The notes under the pieces are model-generated. The model saw only the letters and a program-made list of their open reading frames with translations, did no database searches and had not been told where the DNA came from. From Cytophagaceae bacterium (GTDB lineage: Bacteria; Bacteroidota; Bacteroidia; Cytophagales; Spirosomataceae): a DNA stretch of 64,000 nucleotides. Shown piece after piece: positions 8,259-15,996 of the stretch (positions are counted from its first letter, which is position 1; every line of letters starts with the position of its first letter). The stretch is from the NCBI GenBank assembly GCA_027486845.1, contig JAIXOL010000032.1, positions 1 to 64,000 on the forward strand, given 5' to 3'. A program made the position numbers and the translations under genes.

Positions 8259-10433
8259 ATGGAAAATAACCTTAGTATATTCAGACAAGAAATCAATATC
8301 GCAGCTTACGCCGAATCAAAGGGTTGGCGAATCAATCAGAGTAAAAGCGGGCGAGATTGTACCGTTGTGCAACGCATGGAAAACATTGGAACTACCGAGC
8401 GAAGCGTTGAAACGATTTTGGTTCGGAAAGACGAACAAAGAGGCTATCGCTACATCACTGACGGCGACCCATCGGACAGAGGTACAATTGTAGATTTTTT
8501 AGTCAAAAAAGAAAATTTTGCTATCGCTGAAAAGGAAGATTGGGGGAAAATATTCACTCATTTAAACAACTTCATGGGGAATGTTACTCATACTCATTTA
8601 CCGACCACTCCGCCCAAACCTGAAAAAGAATTACAAAAACAGGTGGATTCGTTTCATCTAAATATGAATCAACTGACCGATACTCGGTATTTGGAAAGTC
8701 GTGGATTGACCGCACAGTCTTTTCATTCCCCCGAATTTCAAGGGCAAATATTCAATAGCAAAGTTTTTGGCTGGAAAAATACCAGTTTTCCCTTGCGAAC
8801 CGATGAAGCTTTTGTGTGTGCCATAAACCGAAGTGATGAACAAAATGGCTATCGAAAAGACCAATGGAATAGATTGACCAACGAAAGAGAGGGAGCAATT
8901 CATATTTCAAATCTACCCCAGAATACACAAAAAGTTGATAGACTCATTATAGCCGAAAGTCCGATTGATAGCCTTTCTTACCTTGAATTACACCGCCAAA
9001 GTATCCGAGAAAAGCAGGAACGCAATATTTATATAGCTACGGCAGGTACGCCCGCCAATGCTGCTTACGCAACGATTCAAAAAGTTATTCAACAGACCCA
9101 ACCCGAAAAAATTGTCATGGCATTTGATAATGATAATGGTGGTTATCGTCACAGTTTGAATATGATTGGGCAGCTTTCACACCCAAATGTCCCAACTTCG
9201 GAGCTGATAAAAGCGGATTTTTCGTGCATTCACAAAAAAGAAGGTGTGCTAAGATTACAAATTCCAATAAATGCGAATAATAAAGAAAGTCACTTAAAAT
9301 TGCTTGATGAGAAACTCATTAAACCGCTTGAAAACAAAATTTATCAACATAGTGAGGATAGTATCAAGCAAAGCATTTTGTCAGAATCTCCACAACATCT
9401 ACAAGTTGAAATTCGATTTCCTTACCACAAAAATTATTTAGTTGAAGCCGAAAAAGGTTTGGTTGCCATCAAAGGCATGGAAAATATCATTGCCTTAGAA
9501 CATCCCAAACAAAAGGATTATAACATGGAAGTTTATCGAAGCAAACCTTTTGTGGTAACGCAGGAAGTAAGCAACAAAGAGTCAAAAAGTATCGAATTGG
9601 CTTATAATCGTTTCGCTCGACCTATTGAAGCACTTATATTTGCTCAAAGTCTGGAGGCTAAAAATGGTAAAACAACCAACATTTATCTCGAAAAATATAC
9701 GGCTTACCAAGAGTATGAAGCTCCTGAATTGGTAGCTACACTGAAAAACAAAGAAGTTCTGTTTAAGAATGAAGTCTTCAAAAAAGACATTGAAACCCAT
9801 CAAAAGGAATACCAAGCCCAACAGGGTTTGAACAAACAAAAACTCGTGGCAATTGCATTAGCGGAAACAATTTTCCGAGAAAATAACATCGTTTTGGTTG
9901 CTACTCATCGTCGAACGGATAATTCTTTGGCCTGCGAGTTTCAGACTCTCGACAAAAAGCCACTGCAAGCAATGGTGGGCAACGATGCTGTTTTTATGGA
10001 TAAAATCAATGTCACCCCGACCGATAAATTCGCTATCGTTTTCAAAAATAATGACAGCACCTTGCTATTCATTCCAGCCTTGCAAGAGAGTTTACTTTTG
10101 GGAGAAAAGGTTGTTGAACGCCAGCAACAAAACGTTAACAAAATGGATAGTCTCTTTAAAACTGAATCATTAAGAAAGGATTTGAATTTAGGAGAAATAA
10201 AAGTTGCCGACCGAGAGGGTGATACTTTAGCTATCAATGATTATTCGGTTGAGATTCAAACCGACGGTAGTTTTTTGGTGAAAAAATCCGCCAGTTACGA
10301 TTTGGAAAAAATTGAAAAAGAGGGCTTCGATAACACAACAATTCAAGCAACAATTGACGCTCCAGCAATGAGTCTAACGAGTAAAGACACCCACACGCAC
10401 CAAGTTTTGGACGAACAAAATATGGGTTTATAA
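8259..10433 (+). CDS. Toprim-domain primase-like protein
   Basis: A 724 aa protein. Residues 1-110 resemble the CHC2-like primase N-domain of mobile-element DUF3991/Toprim proteins but lack the zinc cysteines (it has SGRDCTVVQRM and DPSDRGTIVDFL). The Toprim domain spans about 225-310, with the catalytic Glu233 in IIAESPIDS and the acidic DND triad at 290-292 (AFDNDNGG). The C-terminal 400 residues form two or three repeated beta-rich modules with no family I can name. Such proteins sit beside ssb in Bacteroidota ICEs and are thought to act in replication or priming of transferred DNA. A decayed relative occurs at 62322-63741. Confidence 0.75.
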   Translation: MENNLSIFRQEINIAAYAESKGWRINQSKSGRDCTVVQRMENIGTTERSVETILVRKDEQRGYRYITDGDPSDRGTIVDFLVKKENFAIAEKEDWGKIFTHLNNFMGNVTHTHLPTTPPKPEKELQKQVDSFHLNMNQLTDTRYLESRGLTAQSFHSPEFQGQIFNSKVFGWKNTSFPLRTDEAFVCAINRSDEQNGYRKDQWNRLTNEREGAIHISNLPQNTQKVDRLIIAESPIDSLSYLELHRQSIREKQERNIYIATAGTPANAAYATIQKVIQQTQPEKIVMAFDNDNGGYRHSLNMIGQLSHPNVPTSELIKADFSCIHKKEGVLRLQIPINANNKESHLKLLDEKLIKPLENKIYQHSEDSIKQSILSESPQHLQVEIRFPYHKNYLVEAEKGLVAIKGMENIIALEHPKQKDYNMEVYRSKPFVVTQEVSNKESKSIELAYNRFARPIEALIFAQSLEAKNGKTTNIYLEKYTAYQEYEAPELVATLKNKEVLFKNEVFKKDIETHQKEYQAQQGLNKQKLVAIALAETIFRENNIVLVATHRRTDNSLACEFQTLDKKPLQAMVGNDAVFMDKINVTPTDKFAIVFKNNDSTLLFIPALQESLLLGEKVVERQQQNVNKMDSLFKTESLRKDLNLGEIKVADREGDTLAINDYSVEIQTDGSFLVKKSASYDLEKIEKEGFDNTTIQATIDAPAMSLTSKDTHTHQVLDEQNMGL

Positions 10434-10451
10434 TGGTATCAATGAATAGTG

Positions 10452-10492
10452 AAAAATCCCGTCAGACAGTCATTGTCGATGGGATTTTTTAT
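10452..10492 (+). terminator. Rho-independent terminator after the Toprim gene
   Basis: AAAAATCCC (10452-10460) pairs with GGGATTTTT (10481-10489) and is followed by further T and A. It starts 18 bp past the Toprim stop codon. Confidence 0.75.
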
Positions 10493-10662
10493 TTTTTGTT
10501 AAGGGGAAAAAAGAACGAACGTTCATAGCCGATTCTGTTCCATTTACTTCAAAAAACACCGTTTTAGCCGTATCTTTATATTATCAAACAAGGAGATAAT
10601 AAGCTAATAATCAGTGTATTAACTTAATAAAACAATCATTTTAATCTTTAATTTATACAGCA

Positions 10663-11124
10663 ATGAACAAGACAATTTTAATCGGAAATGTAGGCGGTAC
10701 GCCCGAAATTCGCACACTTGACAGCGGTACTAAAGTAGCTAATTTTTCTTTGGCAACGAATGAGAATTATACAAAAAAAGATGGTACAAAAGTAGAGCAA
10801 ACAGAATGGCATCGCTTAGAGGTTTGGGGCAATTTAGCCAACGTAGCCGAAACGATTATCAAAAAAGGCGACCGTATTTGCATCGAAGGAAAAATCAGAA
10901 CTGAAAAATGGGAAGACAAAGAAGGAAGCCCCAAAACATCAGTAAAAATCAGAGTTGAACGTATCGAACTTTTAGGCAAACGCAGAGAAGAAGTTGAAAC
11001 ACAGGCGGAAGAAGAAGCCAAACAAGCCCCCAAAGGAAACAAGAAAAAGCCTTTACTCGGTGAAACCAAAGAAAGCAATGTTGCTTTTGAAGCCAAAACA
11101 GCCGAAGGAGATTTACCATTCTAA
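10663..11124 (+). CDS. ssb: Single-stranded DNA-binding protein
   Basis: A 153 aa protein with an OB-fold over residues 1-105 (start MNKTILIGNVGG, then TEWHRLEVWGNLA and GDRICIEGKIRTEKWEDKEG), all hallmark SSB segments. A Lys/Glu-rich linker leads to the acidic tip EGDLPF, the usual docking tail for repair and replication partners. It is the element-encoded SSB, expected to coat the transferred strand in the recipient. It lies in a plus-strand group with the two genes that follow. Confidence 0.95.
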   Translation: MNKTILIGNVGGTPEIRTLDSGTKVANFSLATNENYTKKDGTKVEQTEWHRLEVWGNLANVAETIIKKGDRICIEGKIRTEKWEDKEGSPKTSVKIRVERIELLGKRREEVETQAEEEAKQAPKGNKKKPLLGETKESNVAFEAKTAEGDLPF

Positions 11125-11201
11125 TTTAATTTTCAATTATTCAATATAAGGGAAAAAGCCCCCTTTCATCGGCTTATCAAACCAATTAAATCAAAAACAA
11201 A

Positions 11202-11642
11202 ATGAGCAATCCAGTAAACACCCAAGCAAAAAACAACAACGGTACACCAGTAGCACCAGCGAAAGCAGAAACAGCGACCGAAAAAGGTAAAATCAACGGT
11301 ACAGAGCCGATTGTTACCGAAGAACAAAAGCCGATTGAAGTTTCTGCACAACTTCAGGTAATTGAATTAAAATCAGCCAATGCCGTTTTTGACCGCTTAG
11401 ATGAAGGCTTGAAAATGAAAGAACAATTCAACAAAGCCAAAGAACGAGTAGGCGAATTTGAGGATTTTTCAAAAGATTACGGTGATGAAGGTTTGATTAT
11501 GACCATTTCAAATGTGGGAACAAACAAAAACATTCAAATTCAGAATGTAGCCATGATTTTAGATTTTATCAATAATTTGGTAAAAACAGGCAAAACCCAC
11601 CTCAAAGCCTTAGAAACTGAAATTGTTAATTTCACTATTTAA
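11202..11642 (+). CDS. Conserved ICE protein of unknown function
   Basis: A 146 aa protein, not recognised. Residues 1-45 are a low-complexity Ala/Lys/Thr-rich leader without a signal peptide. The rest is mainly helical (VFDRLDEGLKMKEQFNKAKE) and ends in a compact helical segment. It is followed directly by a terminator and lies between ssb and the DUF932-like gene, so it belongs to the element maintenance block. Confidence 0.6.
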   Translation: MSNPVNTQAKNNNGTPVAPAKAETATEKGKINGTEPIVTEEQKPIEVSAQLQVIELKSANAVFDRLDEGLKMKEQFNKAKERVGEFEDFSKDYGDEGLIMTISNVGTNKNIQIQNVAMILDFINNLVKTGKTHLKALETEIVNFTI

Positions 11643-11649
11643 GCACCCA

Positions 11650-11682
11650 AAGAAAGCCCAATTTACGGGTTGGGCTTTCTTA
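11650..11682 (+). terminator. Strong rho-independent terminator
   Basis: AAGAAAGCCCAA (11650-11661) pairs perfectly with TTGGGCTTTCTT (11670-11681) around an 8-nt loop. It closes the ssb and 146 aa unit, so the next gene probably has its own promoter. Confidence 0.85.
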
Positions 11683-11716
11683 TTTTCAATCATTTGTAAC
11701 ACTTAATTTTATCAAA

Positions 11717-12529
11717 ATGGAATCTTTAGAATGGGATATTATTCAAAAACCGATTTTTGCCAATAATAAGCAGGTAGTTGGCTATAAAGGCATTTTTCGC
11801 AACGATAATGGGCAATTATTAAATATTGCTAAATCAAGTTACACCCCTACACATAACGAAAAATTTATCGAAGTAACTGAAAAACTGCACGATATTACAG
11901 GTTTCCCGATTGAAAATTATTACGATGTAGATGGAGGAAAAAAGGTTTTATCATTTCTCAAATGTACGGACACAATTCAAGTTTGCGGGCATGAGTTTAA
12001 AGATTATTTGATGATAGGCAATAGCTTTGATGGTTCGACGGGCTTTTTTATTGGAAATAGTAACATTATGGTCAGATGTTCAAACCGTTTTTCAAGAAAC
12101 TTTCGTCAACTCCAAGTAAACCACACCAAAAATAACAGTCTCCGCATTGATGGTTTAGTACAATACTTTGATATGTTTATGAAGCAACGCACCCAATTAT
12201 TTGAAAAAATGGAGCAACTTTCATGGGTAAAAATAGATGATTTCATCAAAGATGCTTTGGTTGAGCGATTAACCCGAATGAATGACGAAGAAAAACTCGG
12301 CAACGAAGTTTCGACCAGAAAAAGAAATATTATAACTAATCTTAATTCCTCGATTGACCGAGAATGTGCTGATTTGGGCGATAATGCTTTTGGGCTTTTT
12401 AATGGCATAACGCACTACACAACCCACATTAAAAACTCAAAAAACGCCACCTTTGGCAATCCGTTTGGCTCATCAAACGAACTCAATCAAACCGCTTTTA
12501 AATTCTGTACGGAGTTAATAAATGCTTAA
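11717..12529 (+). CDS. DUF932-family plasmid/phage-like protein
   Basis: A 270 aa protein resembling the DUF932 family of phage and plasmid proteins. It contains the characteristic opening with YTPTHNEKF (residue about 50), the central KDYLMIGNSFDGSTGFFIGN and VRCSNRFSR segments, and the late GLFNGITHYTTH and SNELNQTAFKF segments. Function is unknown in the family, although members travel with mobile elements and are often close to ssb or replication genes. A hairpin terminator directly follows the stop. Confidence 0.75.
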   Translation: MESLEWDIIQKPIFANNKQVVGYKGIFRNDNGQLLNIAKSSYTPTHNEKFIEVTEKLHDITGFPIENYYDVDGGKKVLSFLKCTDTIQVCGHEFKDYLMIGNSFDGSTGFFIGNSNIMVRCSNRFSRNFRQLQVNHTKNNSLRIDGLVQYFDMFMKQRTQLFEKMEQLSWVKIDDFIKDALVERLTRMNDEEKLGNEVSTRKRNIITNLNSSIDRECADLGDNAFGLFNGITHYTTHIKNSKNATFGNPFGSSNELNQTAFKFCTELINA

Positions 12530-12570
12530 AAATTAGGGTTGCAGGTACAGACGCTTACAACCCTAATTTT
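12528..12570 (+). terminator. Rho-independent terminator after the DUF932-like gene
   Basis: AAAATTAGGGTTG pairs with CAACCCTAATTTT (12558-12570) around a 16-nt loop and overlaps the stop codon region. The next gene is on the opposite strand, and the remaining 130 bp between them hold nothing else that I recognise. Confidence 0.75.
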
Positions 12571-12708
12571 AGATTTCTTGTATTTTATTTACCTAAATGG
12601 CACGGTTTCCCCTTGTCCAAAAAATTTTGGGCTTCGCCCAATCGTTAAATTAAAGTTTTTGAAATGGCATAGTCCTATTTACTAATTCTTCGCTGAAATC
12701 AACTCATC

Positions 12709-13068
12709 TTAGATGTTTTTAAACAAGTCGGCATTAGCAGCTAAATCCTTTTCTAAAAGTCCTAAAAAGTATTGCTGTTTTGACTTTCCTTTCATTTTTG
12801 AGATTATTTCGAGTTTGTAGAGCAGTTTAACCGAAGTGATTTTTAATTCAATCCGCCAAACTTTGTCATTGGCTTCAAGCACTTTTTCTTTCCCCTTAAC
12901 TACTTTATTGATTGGTTTATCGACAGGCTTGGTTGCTACTTCCAAAGTTTCATTGGTCGTAATTTCAGCAGGTTTCTCGTACATTTTACCGATATTTCTA
13001 CCCAGACGTTCACGCATGAGTTGCTGTTTTTCTTCCATTGTCATTGGCTTCCCTTTCTGATTTTCCAT
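12709..13068 (-). CDS. ParA-linked small partition-type protein
   Basis: The ATG at 13068 lies 1 bp past the parA stop and gives a 119 aa hydrophilic protein; the longer frame from 13206 would run inside parA. The N-terminal half is charged (MTMEEKQQLMRERLGRNIGK) and the C-terminal half has a helical ISKMKGKSKQQYFLGLLEKDL segment resembling the ribbon-helix-helix type adaptors that partner ParA. I infer a ParB-like or adaptor role from the tight coupling to parA and from size, not from a recognised domain. Confidence 0.6.
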   Translation of the reverse strand: MENQKGKPMTMEEKQQLMRERLGRNIGKMYEKPAEITTNETLEVATKPVDKPINKVVKGKEKVLEANDKVWRIELKITSVKLLYKLEIISKMKGKSKQQYFLGLLEKDLAANADLFKNI

Positions 13069-13069
13069 A

Positions 13070-13777
13070 TCATAGTTCAATCTTAAATTTCTCAATAAAT
13101 TCCTTGAAAAAAGGTTCAAACTTCTCTTTACCGCCTTTTTTATCAAAAATCGACGTGTAAGAATCTTTGATAACAAACACTTCGAGCATGGATAAAGGAG
13201 TTTCAAAAAATGGCACTTCTTCGTTTTGTTTCATCAATTCCAATACTTCTTTGTCATTATTGGTCGAACGAGATTGATTCAAAAAGGCGTAGAAATAAAA
13301 ATCAAGGTCTAAATCAGTTCGTTGTTTTTCAATTTCTTTAATTACGGGTAGAAATTGAAACATGGAATCCGTTGAAAAACTACTACTTTGGGTCGGGATT
13401 AAGATACTATCGCAAGGAGCAAAAATATTGATAGCATCTTTTATAATATCCTCTTTATTGGTCAAACGGGGAGCATCAATAAATATAAAATCAACTAAAC
13501 TTTGGTGTTCTTGCACCAATTCGTGCAGCGTGTCAGTTTCTTCAATATTGATTATTTCGTAAGGAAAAATAAAACTATCGTCTTTTTTCTCATAATCAGC
13601 TATTCTGGTCATAGCGATAGTTGCTTGTAAATCGGCATCAATTACCAAAACTTTCTTCTGGTAAGTACCACCTAAAATATTTGCCAGTAAAGCGGTAATG
13701 GTGGTTTTCCCAACGCCACCTTTTTGGTTGGCTACTGAAATAATTCTTGCGGCGTTGTTTCTTGTTTGTGTTGTCAT
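13070..13777 (-). CDS. parA: ParA-family partition ATPase
   Basis: A 235 aa Walker-type ATPase. The deviant Walker A motif KGGVGKTT lies at 19-26 ([20 protein letters not shown]), followed by [11 protein letters not shown] (about 44-54) and FIFIDAPR (about 95-103). It is a short, soluble ParA without an N-terminal DNA-binding domain, typical of plasmids and ICEs. In Bacteroidota mobile elements it is thought to help maintain the excised form or to position the transfer machinery. It is coupled to the 119 aa partner, and its 5' leader contains the repeat array at 13817-14059. Confidence 0.9.
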   Translation of the reverse strand: MTTQTRNNAARIISVANQKGGVGKTTITALLANILGGTYQKKVLVIDADLQATIAMTRIADYEKKDDSFIFPYEIINIEETDTLHELVQEHQSLVDFIFIDAPRLTNKEDIIKDAINIFAPCDSILIPTQSSSFSTDSMFQFLPVIKEIEKQRTDLDLDFYFYAFLNQSRSTNNDKEVLELMKQNEEVPFFETPLSMLEVFVIKDSYTSIFDKKGGKEKFEPFFKEFIEKFKIEL

Positions 13778-13816
13778 TGATTGATTGTTTTAAAATGTGT
13801 ACCGTTTTTGGTATAT

Positions 13817-14059
13817 CTGTGATACCGTATTTTTGTATTCTCGTATTTCTAGGAAACTGTATTTTTGTACTTCTGCTTTTTTGTAATACCGTATTTTTGT
13901 CTTTCTGTGATACTGTACTTCTGCTTTTCTGTAATACTGTATCTCTGTGATACCGTATTTCTGTACTTCTATATTTCTGTAATACTGTACTTTTGCTTTT
14001 CTGTAATACTGTATTTCTGTGATGAGCGGGGTGCGTAACCTGTTTCTGTGATACCGTAT
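13817..14059. repeat. Array of 14-bp repeats upstream of parA
   Basis: At least eight copies of CTGTRATACYGTAY occur on the plus strand at 13817, 13881 (one mismatch), 13905, 13929, 13945, 13977, 14001 and 14046, with a broken copy at 14017. Spacing varies (64, 24, 24, 16, 32, 24 and 45 bp), often in multiples of 8. The copies lie in the untranslated leader between parA and its likely promoter, where a partition centromere (parS) or replication iterons would be expected. Confidence 0.75.
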
Positions 14060-14091
14060 TTCTGTTTTATCCTATTTCTGTAATTCTGGCA

Positions 14092-14099
14092 CAAAGATA
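14092..14099 (-). promoter_or_regulatory. Putative parA promoter -7 box
   Basis: The minus strand reads TATCTTTG, an exact TAnnTTTG Bacteroidota box. It is placed so that transcription would run through the 14-bp repeat array into parA, and is followed by TGCCAG as in the tra operon promoter. Confidence 0.45.
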
Positions 14100-14162
14100 T
14101 AATTCATTTTATTTATTTATTTATTTTATTTGAAAATATTTGTATTTATAATTCCGTTAATA

Positions 14163-14276
14163 CTACGTAGAAGAAGGTTTAGCAAGAAGGGGGAGTTTAG
14201 CATAGCTAACTCGTTGATAATCAGAGAATTATCAAAACACAATAGCCCCAATAAAATATAATCGTTTGATTATCAA
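14163..14276. promoter_or_regulatory. Inverted-repeat cluster, candidate oriT or operator
   Basis: Three dyads lie ahead of the mobilisation genes: GAGTTTAGC/GCTAACTC at about 14194-14212, TTGATAAT (14214-14221) with ATTATCAA (14228-14235), and the odd palindrome TTGATTATCAA (14266-14276). A CTACGTAG palindrome sits at 14163-14170. Such clusters upstream of a ribbon-helix-helix accessory protein and relaxase are usual for oriT or for autoregulation. No nick site can be assigned. Confidence 0.4.
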
Positions 14277-14316
14277 TGAATTGACTTACCAAAAAGTACC
14301 CTTTCTGCACTAAAAT

Positions 14317-14883
14317 ATGGAAAATGAAACCCGATTGGCCAAAATAACGATTGATGAACGTATTATTAAAGAGGTAAAAGAAACCGTTGATAATCTGAAT
14401 AATATTAATGCAGAATCCGTCCTGCCAACGCTCACCGAAAAGGATAAAACCCATCTAAAAACCAAGTTTGTACATGGTAAACTCACGAATCAGGTTCAAA
14501 AATTGACCATGAAAATGTTTACTGAAACTGCTTTAAACTACTTCATTAAACACAAAATTGACCCTCGTTTTTTTGATGATTCAGATGGTTTAGCCAACCA
14601 AGTAGTGCGTTTACGCAATCAGATTTTCTCTTTTTTACAGGTGCAAGAACGCCAATACTTAATTCCGTTGAATATAAATTTAGCTGAGTTAAAACAGAAA
14701 AATACATCTCAGTCAATGGATGAAAATAGGCATTCAACTCGCCAAATCTTAGCTTATTTAGTCTCATTTGCCAACTTATATTTTGAAACATTGGATATTG
14801 AAAAAGACGAAGTTGAGCTACTAAAAACAAGACTTGACTTATTTTATCAAGCCACCCTGAAACAATTGGAAAGACAATCCTAA
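14317..14883 (+). CDS. BfmA/BtgA-type mobilisation accessory protein
   Basis: A 188 aa protein. Residues 5-110 match the BfmA/BtgA mobilisation family: an N-terminal LAKITIDERIIKEVKE segment, then KLTMKMFTETALNYFIKHKIDP, then LANQVVRLRNQIFSFLQVQERQYL. Family members are small DNA-binding proteins that work with a relaxase at oriT. The relaxase start is 6 bp after its stop, so the two form a mob unit. The inverted repeats just upstream could be its binding sites. Confidence 0.75.
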   Translation: MENETRLAKITIDERIIKEVKETVDNLNNINAESVLPTLTEKDKTHLKTKFVHGKLTNQVQKLTMKMFTETALNYFIKHKIDPRFFDDSDGLANQVVRLRNQIFSFLQVQERQYLIPLNINLAELKQKNTSQSMDENRHSTRQILAYLVSFANLYFETLDIEKDEVELLKTRLDLFYQATLKQLERQS

Positions 14884-14889
14884 GCACTT

Positions 14890-15969
14890 ATGTATTCAAA
14901 AATAATCAATCCTGCGAAGCATGGAAATGTGGTATATGACAATAAAAGCAGTGCCGCAAGATTGGGGAATTATCTCAACAAAGAGCCTTCATCCAAGCAA
15001 GAAAAAAGTATTTTCTTTAACTCTCAGGGTGATTTTGATAAAAAACAGATGGTTAAGAGCATTGATAATAATGTGAAAGGTTTGACCTCGAAAGATGATA
15101 AATTTCATTCCTTGGTTATTGCTCCGTCGGCAAAAGAGTTAGAACATATCGGCAATGATGATTCAAAATTGAGGGAATTTACTATTGCTTGCTTGGAAAA
15201 ATATGCAGCTAATTTTAATCTCAATTCAGGGAAAACACTTTCTGAAAAAGACTTAGTTTGGTACGCCACTATTCACCAAAACCGAGCTTACAAAGGAACT
15301 GATTTAGAGGTTTTGAACGGGAAAAAGAAATCGGGCGATTTGAAAGAAGGTTTACAAACGCATATTCACGTAGTAGTTTCAGCACGGGATATTGAGCAAA
15401 AAATTACACTCAATCCTAATACATCAAACAGAAATAGATTTAAAATGACGGCTTGGTTTGAAGCAAATCAGCGACAGTTTAACCAACAATTTGATTTCAA
15501 ACCCGACCAAAAAGAAGTAAGTCAGCCCAAAGACAAAACCGCTTACTTTATTCTTTGGACTGAAAAGAAATTACAGCAATTGGAGAAGCTGGGTATCAAT
15601 GATAAGCAAATTGCTGAAATTAGAAATATTGCTCAATCGAAAAATAACAGCACCGATTTTCGTAAAAATCTGGGTGAAATTGTGAAAGAAGTTAGAGTGA
15701 AAAGTAAAAATCAATCACCGAGAGAAGCATTGATTTTACCCGAACAAATCAAATCTTTAAACGATTCAGTAGCATTTAAAAGCAAGTCTGAGGTCGAATT
15801 ATCGCCACCGAGTAAGTCGTTTTTGGGTGAGTTTAAATCTTTTCAACACTTCTTTTCCACCATCGCAACTGATGATTTTAATCAAAACCACGGGCAGTTA
15901 CCCAAAAAGAAGCGAAATAAAAAGAAAGGCTTGTCTCAAAATAACAACAATCAGGAAATTTCGATGTAG
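14890..15969 (+). CDS. Mobilisation relaxase (BtgB/DUF5712-like)
   Basis: A 359 aa protein with relaxase metal-binding histidines: H129 in WYATIHQNRAY, and H158 and H160 in THIHVVVSARD, the usual three-His cluster of MOB relaxases. The N-terminus (MYSKIINPAKHGNVVYDNKSS) and the LGNYLNKE segment match mobilisation proteins of Bacteroidota. The C-terminal third is Lys/Ser-rich and poorly conserved. It is expected to nick oriT and pilot the transferred strand. It lies between the accessory protein and the coupling ATPase. Confidence 0.8.
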   Translation: MYSKIINPAKHGNVVYDNKSSAARLGNYLNKEPSSKQEKSIFFNSQGDFDKKQMVKSIDNNVKGLTSKDDKFHSLVIAPSAKELEHIGNDDSKLREFTIACLEKYAANFNLNSGKTLSEKDLVWYATIHQNRAYKGTDLEVLNGKKKSGDLKEGLQTHIHVVVSARDIEQKITLNPNTSNRNRFKMTAWFEANQRQFNQQFDFKPDQKEVSQPKDKTAYFILWTEKKLQQLEKLGINDKQIAEIRNIAQSKNNSTDFRKNLGEIVKEVRVKSKNQSPREALILPEQIKSLNDSVAFKSKSEVELSPPSKSFLGEFKSFQHFFSTIATDDFNQNHGQLPKKKRNKKKGLSQNNNNQEISM

Positions 15970-15996
15970 AAATATTTTCAATTAGACAGATTGATT

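Noticed and set aside
13747-13950. 67-codon plus-strand frame across the parA repeat array
   Set aside because: It reads the repeat units (CNTV and LLLFC recur), so it is a by-product of the repeats and is antisense to the parA start.
13817-14059. CRISPR array
   Set aside because: Units are only 14 bp, spacing varies between 16 and 64 bp, there are no spacers of constant length and no cas genes nearby.
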